From: Marinomonas posidonica IVIA-Po-181 | Lineage (GTDB): Bacteria; Pseudomonadota; Gammaproteobacteria; Pseudomonadales; Marinomonadaceae | NCBI RefSeq assembly: GCF_000214215.1 | Contig: NC_015559.1 | Coordinates: 1,240,001-1,304,000, forward strand | DNA length: 64,000 bases | Direction: 5' to 3' | Shown: positions 17,009 through 23,675 of the stretch, one piece after another | Layout of the letters: each line of letters begins with the position of its first letter | Position numbering within the stretch: the first letter of the stretch is position 1 | The notes under the pieces: generated by a model | What the model was told of the DNA's origin: nothing | Seen by the model: only the letters and a program-made list of their open reading frames with translations | Database searches by the model: none | Program-made: the position numbers and the translations under genes

Positions 17009-17431
17009 TTAGTTTTTCCATGAGAACCCACATTCATTACATTTGTGATTTACCTTCTTAAGTTTAGAGATAATACCAAGTAAACCGAAGGAAATAATAA
17101 GCAGGAATTTAGAGAGTCTAGTTGGTGAGTTCGTGTATGCTTCAGAATGACAGCTTGGGCAAAGTTTAACATTCAAATCGTTAAACTCTTGGTTAAGCTC
17201 CTTTTCATAGGCTCCATTAATATATCGCTCCATGACTCGTTTCGCAGCATCAATGTTTTTACTGTTAACTTGAACTCTAACACCACCTAAAGCGTGAGAA
17301 ATCATCCAATTTGCCCAGATATGATGTTCATTGGCAATAAATGCTTGTATACCTTCAGCTTCCAAACGGCCTTTTGCAAGATGTGCTTCTAAAGGATCAC
17401 TGAAAGATTCAACGGTTATTAAGTTTGCCAC
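17009..17431 (-). CDS. cassette gene: DUF2007 domain plus zinc-ribbon protein
   Basis: The 140-residue protein starts with a DUF2007 domain (about residues 1-75): LITVESFSDPLEAHLAKGRL, EAEGIQAFIANEHH and GGVRVQVNSKNIDAAKRVM. This is a GlnB-like fold called putative signal-transducing protein. It is followed by a Cys-x-x-Cys pair (CPSCHS), a hydrophobic helix (FLLIISFGLLGII) and a second pair (CNECG), which together look like a membrane-anchored zinc ribbon. The role is unknown. Confidence 0.82.
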   Translation of the reverse strand: MANLITVESFSDPLEAHLAKGRLEAEGIQAFIANEHHIWANWMISHALGGVRVQVNSKNIDAAKRVMERYINGAYEKELNQEFNDLNVKLCPSCHSEAYTNSPTRLSKFLLIISFGLLGIISKLKKVNHKCNECGFSWKN

Positions 17432-17447
17432 GATATTCCTTTATAAG

Positions 17448-17549
17448 CTCTAACGCCCAACTAAGGGGTAAATGATTAGCTTGCCTATAATTTTGAGCGA
17501 AGCGAAAAAAACCAAGCTTTATTTTTCCCGCTTTAGTTACTTGTTAGCA
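17448..17549 (-). repeat. attC site (about 100 bp)
   Basis: The left core is GCTCTAACGCCC and the right core ACTTGTTAGCAG. The arms AACTAA (17459-17464) plus GGGG pair with CCCGC plus TTAGTT (17533-17538). The TAA stop of the upstream lipoprotein gene lies in the right arm. The loop is longer than in the other sites. Confidence 0.7.
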
Positions 17550-18076
17550 GTAAATTTACTCCAAAGGTTATCGACTTCGATTTTTAATTCTACATCCCAG
17601 AGAGTAAGATTTAAATTATTAGCACCCTCATCATCGATAGAACAACCAAATCGCAAATGGTATTTCCCATTTGATGACTTATAACCGTCGTCAGCCGATA
17701 TTACTTTACCATCAACATTAAGCTCTCTCGTTTGTTTTAAGTGCTCATACTTTTCATTTAACAGTAGGTATAAGTCCTGAAATGCTGCATTACAGTCATT
17801 GGCGCTTACGTATTTCTTTTCAGCAATAATTGAATATACAGCTTTGTTAGATTCAATTATTTGAATAATAAAAGAGTTGAACACGTTTAGTTCATCATTT
17901 TCTTTTACGTCTAAAGAAATAATTCGAGTTGGATATTCCTCAGTACGTGTTTTTAAATATACATCTGGTACCGCTTTTCCAATATGAATTCCAAATACAT
18001 TTGTCAGGTCTTCTTTTGGCTCAGAAGAGCAGCCTAAAAAAAAGAATACGAAGAATAATGTGGAGAATTTGAACAT
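17537..18076 (-). CDS. cassette gene: lipoprotein of unknown function
   Basis: The 179-residue protein starts MFKFSTLFFVFFFLGCSSEP, a lipoprotein signal with a lipobox LGC. The start 18076 is chosen because AAAAGGA lies at proper distance; ATG 18082 in the same frame is too close to it. The mature domain has three further cysteines (NDCNAAF, FGCSID) and mixed alpha/beta character. I do not recognise it. The last codons and the stop (TANK) run into the attC core. Confidence 0.72.
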   Translation of the reverse strand: MFKFSTLFFVFFFLGCSSEPKEDLTNVFGIHIGKAVPDVYLKTRTEEYPTRIISLDVKENDELNVFNSFIIQIIESNKAVYSIIAEKKYVSANDCNAAFQDLYLLLNEKYEHLKQTRELNVDGKVISADDGYKSSNGKYHLRFGCSIDDEGANNLNLTLWDVELKIEVDNLWSKFTANK

Positions 18077-18090
18077 GCACATCCTTTTAC

Positions 18091-18148
18091 TGCTAACGCT
18101 TAACTCAAGCGCCGCTGTAAGCGGTCGACTTGGAGCGTATTGTTATTT
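18091..18148 (-). repeat. attC site
   Basis: The left core is TGCTAACGCT and the right core ATTGTTATTT. The arm CTCAAG (18104-18109) pairs with CTTGGAG (18129-18135) leaving one G unpaired, and the outer ACGCT pairs with AGCGT. The central CCGCTGTAAGCGG forms the tip of the hairpin. Confidence 0.78.
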
Positions 18149-18156
18149 GTTGGTGA

Positions 18157-18795
18157 CTATTGCCCATTAGCCTTTCTTTGGATTTCTTCGTATTCTCTGA
18201 GCACCCTTCTGGTAACTGGGTGCGAGTCATCACTTATACTACGAAAAATTGGTATCGCGAATTCGTAGTGTATTAATGCTTTATCAAATTTTCCAAGCTC
18301 TGCCTCTATAGTCCCAATGCCGATGTGAGCTGATGCTGAAAAATGAGTGCTCTCCATTGATAGTTCACGAAGAGTATCTAATTCATCTTCATACCGCGCC
18401 CTGGCAGAATCATGCTTGCCCTGTTTTAATAGAGCTTCGCCGAGATTACCGTTTAAAACAGCTAGTTGCACTTTATCGCTTGCAGGGTCTGAATCCAATA
18501 GGCCAAGAGCTCTCTCCAATATGATTTCGGCTTCTTCTGGTTTGTCTATTAGATTCAGTACAGAAGCCAGATTGCTCAATTGCCTTGCTATTTCTGATGG
18601 CTGAAAGTTAGTTTTCTCCATAAGAGAAATAAGTTGTCTTCTGCTTTCTTCAGCACGAACATAGTTTCCTTCATTCTGGGCTTGGGACGCTCGCTGGTCT
18701 AAAGCTCCCATCATTTTCATGACGCCTTCGGCCGTGCCATTTTGAGCATTTGCACTAAAAGCAAACAATAGAGATAGTAAGGCTAAAATTCGCAT
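18157..18795 (-). CDS. cassette gene: secreted TPR-repeat protein
   Basis: The 212-residue protein has a signal peptide (MRILALLSLLFAFSANA, then QNGTAEG) and about four tetratricopeptide helical pairs (for example EEAEIILERALGLLDSDP, LGEALLKQGKHDSARARYED, IGTIEAELGKFDKALIHYEF). TPRs mediate protein-protein contacts, here presumably in the periplasm. The start 18795 has an AAGGAA Shine-Dalgarno; the longer TTG reading from 18822 lies inside the attC site. No partner is suggested by neighbours. Confidence 0.8.
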   Translation of the reverse strand: MRILALLSLLFAFSANAQNGTAEGVMKMMGALDQRASQAQNEGNYVRAEESRRQLISLMEKTNFQPSEIARQLSNLASVLNLIDKPEEAEIILERALGLLDSDPASDKVQLAVLNGNLGEALLKQGKHDSARARYEDELDTLRELSMESTHFSASAHIGIGTIEAELGKFDKALIHYEFAIPIFRSISDDSHPVTRRVLREYEEIQRKANGQ

Positions 18796-18810
18796 TGTAT
18801 TCCTTGAGAC

Positions 18811-18872
18811 ACATAACGCCAAGCTAAGCGGCGCAACTTTGCTACGTCCTTGCTTGAGCGCCCCTTGTTAAA
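18811..18872 (-). repeat. attC site
   Basis: The left core is ACATAACGCC and the right core CTTGTTAAA. The arm GCTAAGC (18823-18829) pairs with GCTTGAGC (18852-18859) with one G extrahelical. Confidence 0.78.
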
Positions 18873-18875
18873 TTT

Positions 18876-19664
18876 TTACCCAACAATGGTAGGAGGTAAG
18901 TATATGGTAAATTCATTTATTGGCTCGATTAATACACTATAGGGATTGCTTTGCTCTTCTTCTTTAACAATATCAAGGTCAGATAAAAGTTTGAAATTAG
19001 CTGATTTTAGCTTGGCGGGCTTAACCTCAAGCTCTTTGTGCCACACACGATATGTACCCAACTTTTTATCTCTACGATAATAAAATCCAGCTAGCGGATG
19101 CGTTAGATAGACCAAGGCAGACTCAACATCGGGGAACCCCGGAAATGTTAACAAGTCAGATTCCGATTGAATCAAATCAACTGAAGCTGCAGCCCAGTCT
19201 GACTCAGTTTCCATATGGTACATTTCGTACAAGCCATTAACTTCATTAAGAGTGCAGTCAAAGCTAACTTTTCCAGCATGCCATGGAAGATTCCAAAGGT
19301 ATCTTGGCACCGCTAGCGTCCAAGAATCTAAAGTAGTACCAAGAAACCATACACAACGTTCCCCAGTTTCAGTGTCGATAATGTATATTCGATAGTTTGT
19401 TTGGCCCATTGTAAATTTCGGAAACGGGAAGACTGCTGAAGTAAAATCAACATCAATGAATGGAACTACAGATATAAGCCCCATCTCTTGGCCGTTGATT
19501 TCAACTGTGTCTAATTGAAACCTTTCGGGAAATATACCTTGAAACCTATCAGACGGTACTGCGTATGTAATGATTGAAAAATGCTTCAAACCACAAAGGA
19601 CATCTATACCTTTTGGCTTAGGCTTTTCTATCAGATAGTCCTCTAGTTTCCGCGATTCTTGCAT
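18876..19664 (-). CDS. cassette gene: DUF2071 / acetoacetate decarboxylase-like protein
   Basis: The 262-residue protein resembles DUF2071 (YqjF-like), a relative of the acetoacetate decarboxylase fold: HFSIITYAVPSDRFQGIFPE, then LISVVPFIDVDF, GQTNYRIYIIDTETGERCVWFLG and VWHKELEVKPAKL. I see no obvious Schiff-base lysine context, so decarboxylase activity is not claimed. Length is normal for the family. The stop TAG/TAA region adjoins the attC at 18811-18872. Confidence 0.78.
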   Translation of the reverse strand: MQESRKLEDYLIEKPKPKGIDVLCGLKHFSIITYAVPSDRFQGIFPERFQLDTVEINGQEMGLISVVPFIDVDFTSAVFPFPKFTMGQTNYRIYIIDTETGERCVWFLGTTLDSWTLAVPRYLWNLPWHAGKVSFDCTLNEVNGLYEMYHMETESDWAAASVDLIQSESDLLTFPGFPDVESALVYLTHPLAGFYYRRDKKLGTYRVWHKELEVKPAKLKSANFKLLSDLDIVKEEEQSNPYSVLIEPINEFTIYLPPTIVG

Positions 19665-19679
19665 GATGCTTCCTTGAAA

Positions 19680-19727
19680 TTTAACATTTTAATAATGCGC
19701 ACGCTCATTTACGCATTGGGGTTATTT
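19680..19727 (-). repeat. candidate degenerate attC site
   Basis: TTTAACA and GGGTTATTT cores flank AATGCG (19694-19699) and CGCATT (19712-19717), an exact inverted pair. It lies just upstream of the DUF2071 start, as expected for a cassette boundary, but arm spacing is atypical. Confidence 0.4.
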
Positions 19728-20152
19728 TTTGAAACGTTGTAACCCATTGAAATAAAATAATGATTCAACACTCCACGAAAAAACGAGGGTTACAAACGAG
19801 CATACGCGTTATTTCATCTTGCTTTTAGGTAAGCACAGCGTGTCATCCCTAAAAAAGAGCGCACGTGGATATCCTTACTCATTGATACTAAAACGCTTCT
19901 TCATTTCTTGCCAGTACAAACCGCGCATTTCTTTGCTATTACATAGCACAAAACGAGCATTGTTTTGGTAGGGGGAAAAATAAACTATATAGATATGCAG
20001 CTTTTTGGTGACTCTCTACACAATATGTCTGATGGTACCAAGCTGATCTGGCCTACATTTAGCGGGTCAATCTTTTATGAAAAGGAGAGGGGATAATATA
20101 TTTCTCCCCCTAGTAAAGGGGGGAGTTAGAGGGGGTTAAACAATGAAAGTGT
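19728..20152. other. 425-bp noncoding stretch in the cassette cluster
   Basis: No intact gene. On the minus strand, 19875 to about 19980 reads as a possible C-terminal fragment (RFVLCNSKEMRGLYWQEMKK then RFSINE and a stop) without a start. A C/G-run hairpin, CTCCCCC...GGGGGAG, sits near 20104-20124 and looks like a short dispersed palindrome. The rest shows nothing I can name. Confidence 0.4.
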
Positions 20153-20668
20153 TCTGACTCCTTTCGTCTGTATTAATGGTTTACCTTGAAATTACTGATA
20201 AACAGCGCAACATCTTCCTTTTTATAATCAAGGATTTCGCCGATCCGATACTCCTTTTCTTCAAAGTCGCTATCATCGACCGTATGCTTTGAAAGGATGA
20301 TACTTTTGAGTTCTTCGGCTTTTTCTTCATAGCCATCTCGATAGAAAATATAAGATTCTTTCTCACCATCTGGCTCTGTAAAACGCATGGTTTTAGCTCC
20401 GACTAACTTCGCGGCAGCAAAATAATCTTCTGGCCAACAGTCCCAATTAAAATAGATAACGTGCTTTTCCCCTCTATCAAAAAGGATAAACTCGACTCCT
20501 TCGTGCGGCCCAATTTTTCCATTCATGTGAGGATCCTTTTTCCAATAGAGATGCTGTTTTGTGAACGACATTATACGTCCATTCAGTGAGTGGGTGTTCG
20601 TATAGTATCGTTATTGGTATTTTATTACTTGAGGAGTTGATGACGCCAGATTAATCAAAGGAGTCAGA
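20153..20668. repeat. 12-bp inverted repeats flanking one gene
   Basis: TCTGACTCCTTT at 20153-20164 and its exact complement AAAGGAGTCAGA at 20657-20668 bracket the hypothetical gene at 20173-20571. Distance between the copies is about 490 bases. They suggest that the gene moved as a unit, or that two copies of a dispersed repeat landed on either side. Confidence 0.6.
20173..20571 (-). CDS. hypothetical protein between inverted repeats
   Basis: The 132-residue acidic protein has no signal peptide or membrane helix. Features are a GPHEGVEFILFDRGEKHVIY segment, FNWDCWPEDYFAAAKL and a C-terminal EYRIGEILDYKKEDVALFI. I do not recognise it. ATG 20526 (MNGKIGPHEG) has a better Shine-Dalgarno, AAGGAT 8 bases before it, and would give 117 residues. 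It is bounded by inverted repeats rather than attC sites, unlike its neighbours. Confidence 0.6.
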   Translation of the reverse strand: MSFTKQHLYWKKDPHMNGKIGPHEGVEFILFDRGEKHVIYFNWDCWPEDYFAAAKLVGAKTMRFTEPDGEKESYIFYRDGYEEKAEELKSIILSKHTVDDSDFEEKEYRIGEILDYKKEDVALFISNFKVNH

Positions 20669-20731
20669 GTCCTTTATCCTGCTAAAAAATAATTACTGTT
20701 GAATAACAGAATTTTTTGATTTAATTTTACT

Positions 20732-20999
20732 TTGACCCCATTTATTCTTTTCTGACCCCATTTATTTGAAAAGTGGTTCAGCAAGCAGGTCTATAACATC
20801 GATTTCAGAGTAATAGTATTCGACATAGGCGCACTTTATCGTTCGCATATTTAGGAAAACGAGCCATATAAGTAGGCTTAAAAATCACAGAGAAACAATG
20901 GAGAGAAGGGCTCACACAATGCACAAAAACACCGCGTGAAGCATCGAGTATTTTGACGTGAAATTCGTGGGGATCCCTCAGACTCTGACCCCAATTATT
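20732..20999. repeat. three copies of a CTGACCCCA(A/T)TTATT repeat
   Basis: TTGACCCCATTTATT (20732-20746), TCTGACCCCATTTATT (20751-20766) and CTCTGACCCCAATTATT (20983-20999) recur in this noncoding stretch (20572-20999). The last copy directly abuts the stop codon of the membrane-protein gene, where its attC would be expected. From general knowledge, GGGGTCAGAGT-type sequences often flank REP-associated transposase genes in gammaproteobacteria. No transposase gene is left here. Confidence 0.55.
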
Positions 21000-21593
21000 C
21001 TAATTTAGAAAGTAGAAATATGTAACAGGTAAAGTAAGTAATAATGTAGCAACAATAAATGTCGTTGCTCTTTTGGTGTTTATATACGCTTTTTCCCCCG
21101 ATTTCACAACTTCCCACTCTGTTTTCAATAGTTGTTGAGTTAAATAAACTATATTTTCAATTTGAGTATCAATTTCAGCCTTTTCAAACAAGACTTCACT
21201 GTTAGATAATGACAATTTAGCTATTTTAAGTTTGCTAATTAACTCTTTATCATCTTCCGGATTTAAACTTAAAAGAATGCGGTTATGACACTCACTAAAA
21301 TTTGAAACATCATCTTTTACTAATTCATTTAAATCATCCATCCAAACTAAACCGTCAAAAGGAACTTCCTTTTTATCCTCTCGTAATTTAATTAATTGCC
21401 ATGAAGTGGAAATTCTATCAAGACAAGAAGTTAATTTTGCAATATCTTTTCGAAGTGCATCTATCCAGTTTTGACGAAATTCAGAAACTTTCCCTTCTTT
21501 TTGATTGATAAGGGTAATAAATGAAAAAACACCTGTTAAAGACGCTGCAGTAATAACTCCTATTGCTACAAAAATTGTGTTTGGTAATGGCAT
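21000..21593 (-). CDS. cassette gene: membrane protein with a cytoplasmic helical domain
   Basis: The 197-residue protein has an N-terminal membrane helix (TIFVAIGVITAASLTGVFSF), then EGKVSEFRQNWIDALRKDIA, a helical middle of about 120 residues and a C-terminal membrane helix (TTFIVATLLLTLPVTYFYFL). The FRQxWIDxLRxDI motif recurs in uncharacterised bacterial membrane proteins that I know from accessory regions. The start 21593 (MPLPNT) has TTAGGAG upstream; the ATG at 21620 lies inside the attC site. The TAG stop abuts a GGGGTCAGAG repeat instead of an attC. Confidence 0.68.
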   Translation of the reverse strand: MPLPNTIFVAIGVITAASLTGVFSFITLINQKEGKVSEFRQNWIDALRKDIAKLTSCLDRISTSWQLIKLREDKKEVPFDGLVWMDDLNELVKDDVSNFSECHNRILLSLNPEDDKELISKLKIAKLSLSNSEVLFEKAEIDTQIENIVYLTQQLLKTEWEVVKSGEKAYINTKRATTFIVATLLLTLPVTYFYFLN

Positions 21594-21616
21594 TGGAACT
21601 CCTAAATTAGACAGGC

Positions 21617-21672
21617 ACATAACGCCTCAATCAGCCGACGCTTTAGCGTTCGGCTGGATTGAATTGTTATAC
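21617..21672 (-). repeat. attC site, best example
   Basis: The left core is ACATAACGCC and the right core TTGTTATAC. The arm CAATCAGCCGA (21628-21638) pairs with TCGGCTGGATTG (21650-21661), leaving one G extrahelical, and CGC/GCG closes a TTTA loop. Total length is about 56 bases. All the features of a short, active-looking integron attC are present. Confidence 0.85.
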
Positions 21673-21683
21673 TTTTCTGGGAT

Positions 21684-22172
21684 TTACCCTTGAATAACCA
21701 TGTTAGAACCAACATGCAGTTTTAAATCTCTTGGAAATGAGATTTTCTGTCTAACAACAAAAATCACTTTCTTCTGAGAAATATCGAATCTTAAGTTTGC
21801 ATCTGAGGTACTTCTTGACACTGAGGCAATTTTCGCATTGCCTGGCCCTATATTTAGGGTAATAGAATCATCTAAGGAATCATATTCCATAGACCACGTT
21901 TGTATATTTTCCCAGCCACGGCTTAGATTTCTCCACCTGCACGATCCAGATGCAATAAAATTCTTATCAAAAAAAACAATATCACCAGAAAAGTTGTCTG
22001 CTTGATATCTAAACACTCCCACGGACATATTCATAGTTCCTGAAATAGACTGCGCAAAAGTCTCCACTCCTTTTGACAAACCAAGCTCTTCCCAGCGTTT
22101 TCTTAAAACATCCAATTTTTCGTCATGATCAGAAAAGCTTTCTACAAATATATTCTCAATTTCCGATTCCAT
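21684..22172 (-). CDS. cassette gene: hypothetical soluble protein
   Basis: A 162-residue protein without signal or membrane segments. It begins with an acidic helix (ESEIENIFVESFSDHDEKLD), then a beta-rich body (SVGVFRYQADNFSGDIVFFD, SITLNIGPGNAKIASVSRS). I recognise no family. The start ATG 22172 has GGAG nearby. It is the first gene of the cluster if the array reads right to left; the region to its right holds no integrase and no clear attI. Confidence 0.65.
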   Translation of the reverse strand: MESEIENIFVESFSDHDEKLDVLRKRWEELGLSKGVETFAQSISGTMNMSVGVFRYQADNFSGDIVFFDKNFIASGSCRWRNLSRGWENIQTWSMEYDSLDDSITLNIGPGNAKIASVSRSTSDANLRFDISQKKVIFVVRQKISFPRDLKLHVGSNMVIQG

Positions 22173-22984
22173 AATTCATCTCCGATTAAGGCAGGTGTTG
22201 AATAGGTATAACATCTATGGACACCCCGATTTTTGCAAGCAAAATCAAGATCTAACAAGAACAGTTTTGCAGCCATCTATTCGGATTTTTTGTAAGGTAT
22301 TATTTACCTCTATCCCTGATGCATTTACTACGAATAACAGTCGCTGACTTGGTTCTAATCATTTTGGCGTTTTCAACGAAACGATGTTAGTCCCAGAATT
22401 TCCAAGTCACAGTCTTACCTATCTTTTCATCATTCTTTGAACAAGCAAAAACCGAAATGCGGTTAATAATAATTAGGATGTGAGACCAAATCAGGTAGGA
22501 AAAATCCTTGTCAATTTATCAGTACATCCCTTAAGTGAATTTCATAATAGATCAGTGTTTTAGGCTTTTCCATAAAAAACTGTTAATTCTTAGATTCGTT
22601 GAGGCTGCCTGACTAACCCCATCCTAACTTTCCCTTTGGAAAAGGGATGGAAAAAGAGACCTGCTTTTCTCTATAAAAATCAAAACACAACTTATACTGT
22701 AAATAAAAGTTGTATTCAAACTTACCGCTTTTAAACGTAAAAAGAGATAATGAGCTTCATGAGGAAACCCTCGACGCGCTTTTTAATGCAGTAATGGAAT
22801 GCGCGACAAAGAGTAATATCGGGAATATGACAAAAGCGACTTTTTGGTTACTTTTGTGGCGCTACTTTTGAATTCAAAAAAAGAAGTTACCCGCCTAGCC
22901 TTTCCCAGAATTTAAAAGCGGAAAAAAGCTCCCCAACCAAAGCCATTCAGAGGATAAAAAAATCCTCTCGGGTAAAGCAAAACC
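22173..22984. other. about 0.8 kb noncoding region between the cassette cluster and rluA
   Basis: No gene is supported on either strand. Contents include a bulged hairpin GATTTTTGC/GCAAAATC near 22230-22250, a short palindromic stretch around 22614-22648 (CCCATCC...GGGATGG), and a hairpin GAGGAT-A6-ATCCTC at 22950-22967. The stretch GCGACTTTTTGGTTACTTTTG near 22840 resembles short dispersed repeats found in marine gammaproteobacteria. An integron integrase would be expected here if the array were complete. Confidence 0.5.
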
Positions 22985-23011
22985 AAAAAAGGGTATAAGG
23001 GAAACTCCCTT
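22985..23011 (-). terminator. probable terminator of rluA
   Basis: AAGGGA/TCCCTT with a three-base loop (22997-23011) is followed on the minus strand by ACCCTTTTTT. It lies just downstream of the rluA stop. A perfect palindrome TAGGGAATTCCCTA (23021-23034) overlaps the stop codon itself. Confidence 0.55.
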
Positions 23012-23031
23012 CAAAAGGGCTAGGGAATTCC

Positions 23032-23670
23032 CTAAAACGGCATGGCCGCCACAAACGCCACCCAAGCCCCTGTAAAAGGATGTTGAAACTCCAACCGATA
23101 GGCATGCAACAACAGCCTAGCATCCGCTGTTGAATACTCAGGATCGTAGAATTCATCACCTATGATGCTGTGTCCTAAGCTTTGCATATGAACCCGCAGT
23201 TGGTGTGAGCGACCTGTGTGAGGGGTTAAGCGAACTCGTGTGGTGTTGCCTTCATAACAAATCGGTTCCCATAGCGTGATGGAGTCTTTACTCCATTCGT
23301 CGGTACAGACGATTTGCCTCGGGCGATTCGGCCAATCACAGCGCAGCGGTTTGCGCACAACACCACGTTCGCCTATTAGTCGTCCTCTGACCAAAGCGCG
23401 ATATTCCTTGGTCACTTCCCGTTCACGAAAATGCGCGTACATGCGTTTTTGGCATTCGTGGGTTTTGGCAACCAGAATCAAGCCTGAAGTGGCTTCATCC
23501 AGCCGGTGAATGGCAAAGGCTTCGCCAAAATGTTGTTCGGCACGGTATAAGACAGAGTCTTGTTTATCTGGCCCGCGACCGGGCACAGATAAACAGTTGG
23601 CTGGTTTGTTGATCACCGCAAACCAGTCGTCCTCATACAGTATCTCCAACAGGGATGGGGTTTCGATCAC
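23032..23670 (-). CDS. rluA: RluA-type dual-specificity pseudouridine synthase
   Basis: The 212-residue protein carries the RluA catalytic motif HRLDEATSGLILVAK with the active-site Asp, plus YRALVRG and HTGRSHQLRVHMQSLGH. Size and sequence fit RluA (23S rRNA U746 and tRNA U32) rather than the longer RluC/RluD with S4 domains. It ends with the usual AFVAAMPF. It is 5 bases downstream of rapA, the same neighbourhood as in enterobacteria, so the two are likely cotranscribed. Confidence 0.92.
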   Translation of the reverse strand: MIETPSLLEILYEDDWFAVINKPANCLSVPGRGPDKQDSVLYRAEQHFGEAFAIHRLDEATSGLILVAKTHECQKRMYAHFREREVTKEYRALVRGRLIGERGVVRKPLRCDWPNRPRQIVCTDEWSKDSITLWEPICYEGNTTRVRLTPHTGRSHQLRVHMQSLGHSIIGDEFYDPEYSTADARLLLHAYRLEFQHPFTGAWVAFVAAMPF

Positions 23671-23675
23671 TGAGT

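Larger units (their letters stand above)
14426..22172 (-). mobile_element. integron-type gene cassette cluster without integrase (CALIN)
   Basis: Ten short genes or remnants on one strand are separated by at least six convincing and several degenerate attC-like sites, all in the same orientation. Stop codons of several genes lie inside the TAACAA core of the following site, and start codons sit just after GTTA cores, as in cassettes. No tyrosine-recombinase gene with an integron signature is present here or in the 40 kb to the right. The left limit is uncertain. Repeats at 20.1-21.0 kb interrupt the regular pattern. Confidence 0.7.

Noticed and set aside
19875..19980. possible C-terminal gene fragment ending RFSINE
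   Set aside because: Plausible codon pattern but no start, no recognised family and stops in the other frames, so I left it as a note within the noncoding stretch.
22173..22984. expected place for an integron integrase or attI
   Set aside because: No long open frame and no integrase motif on either strand. A bulged hairpin near 22230-22250 was considered as an attC relic but lacks TAAC/GTTA cores.
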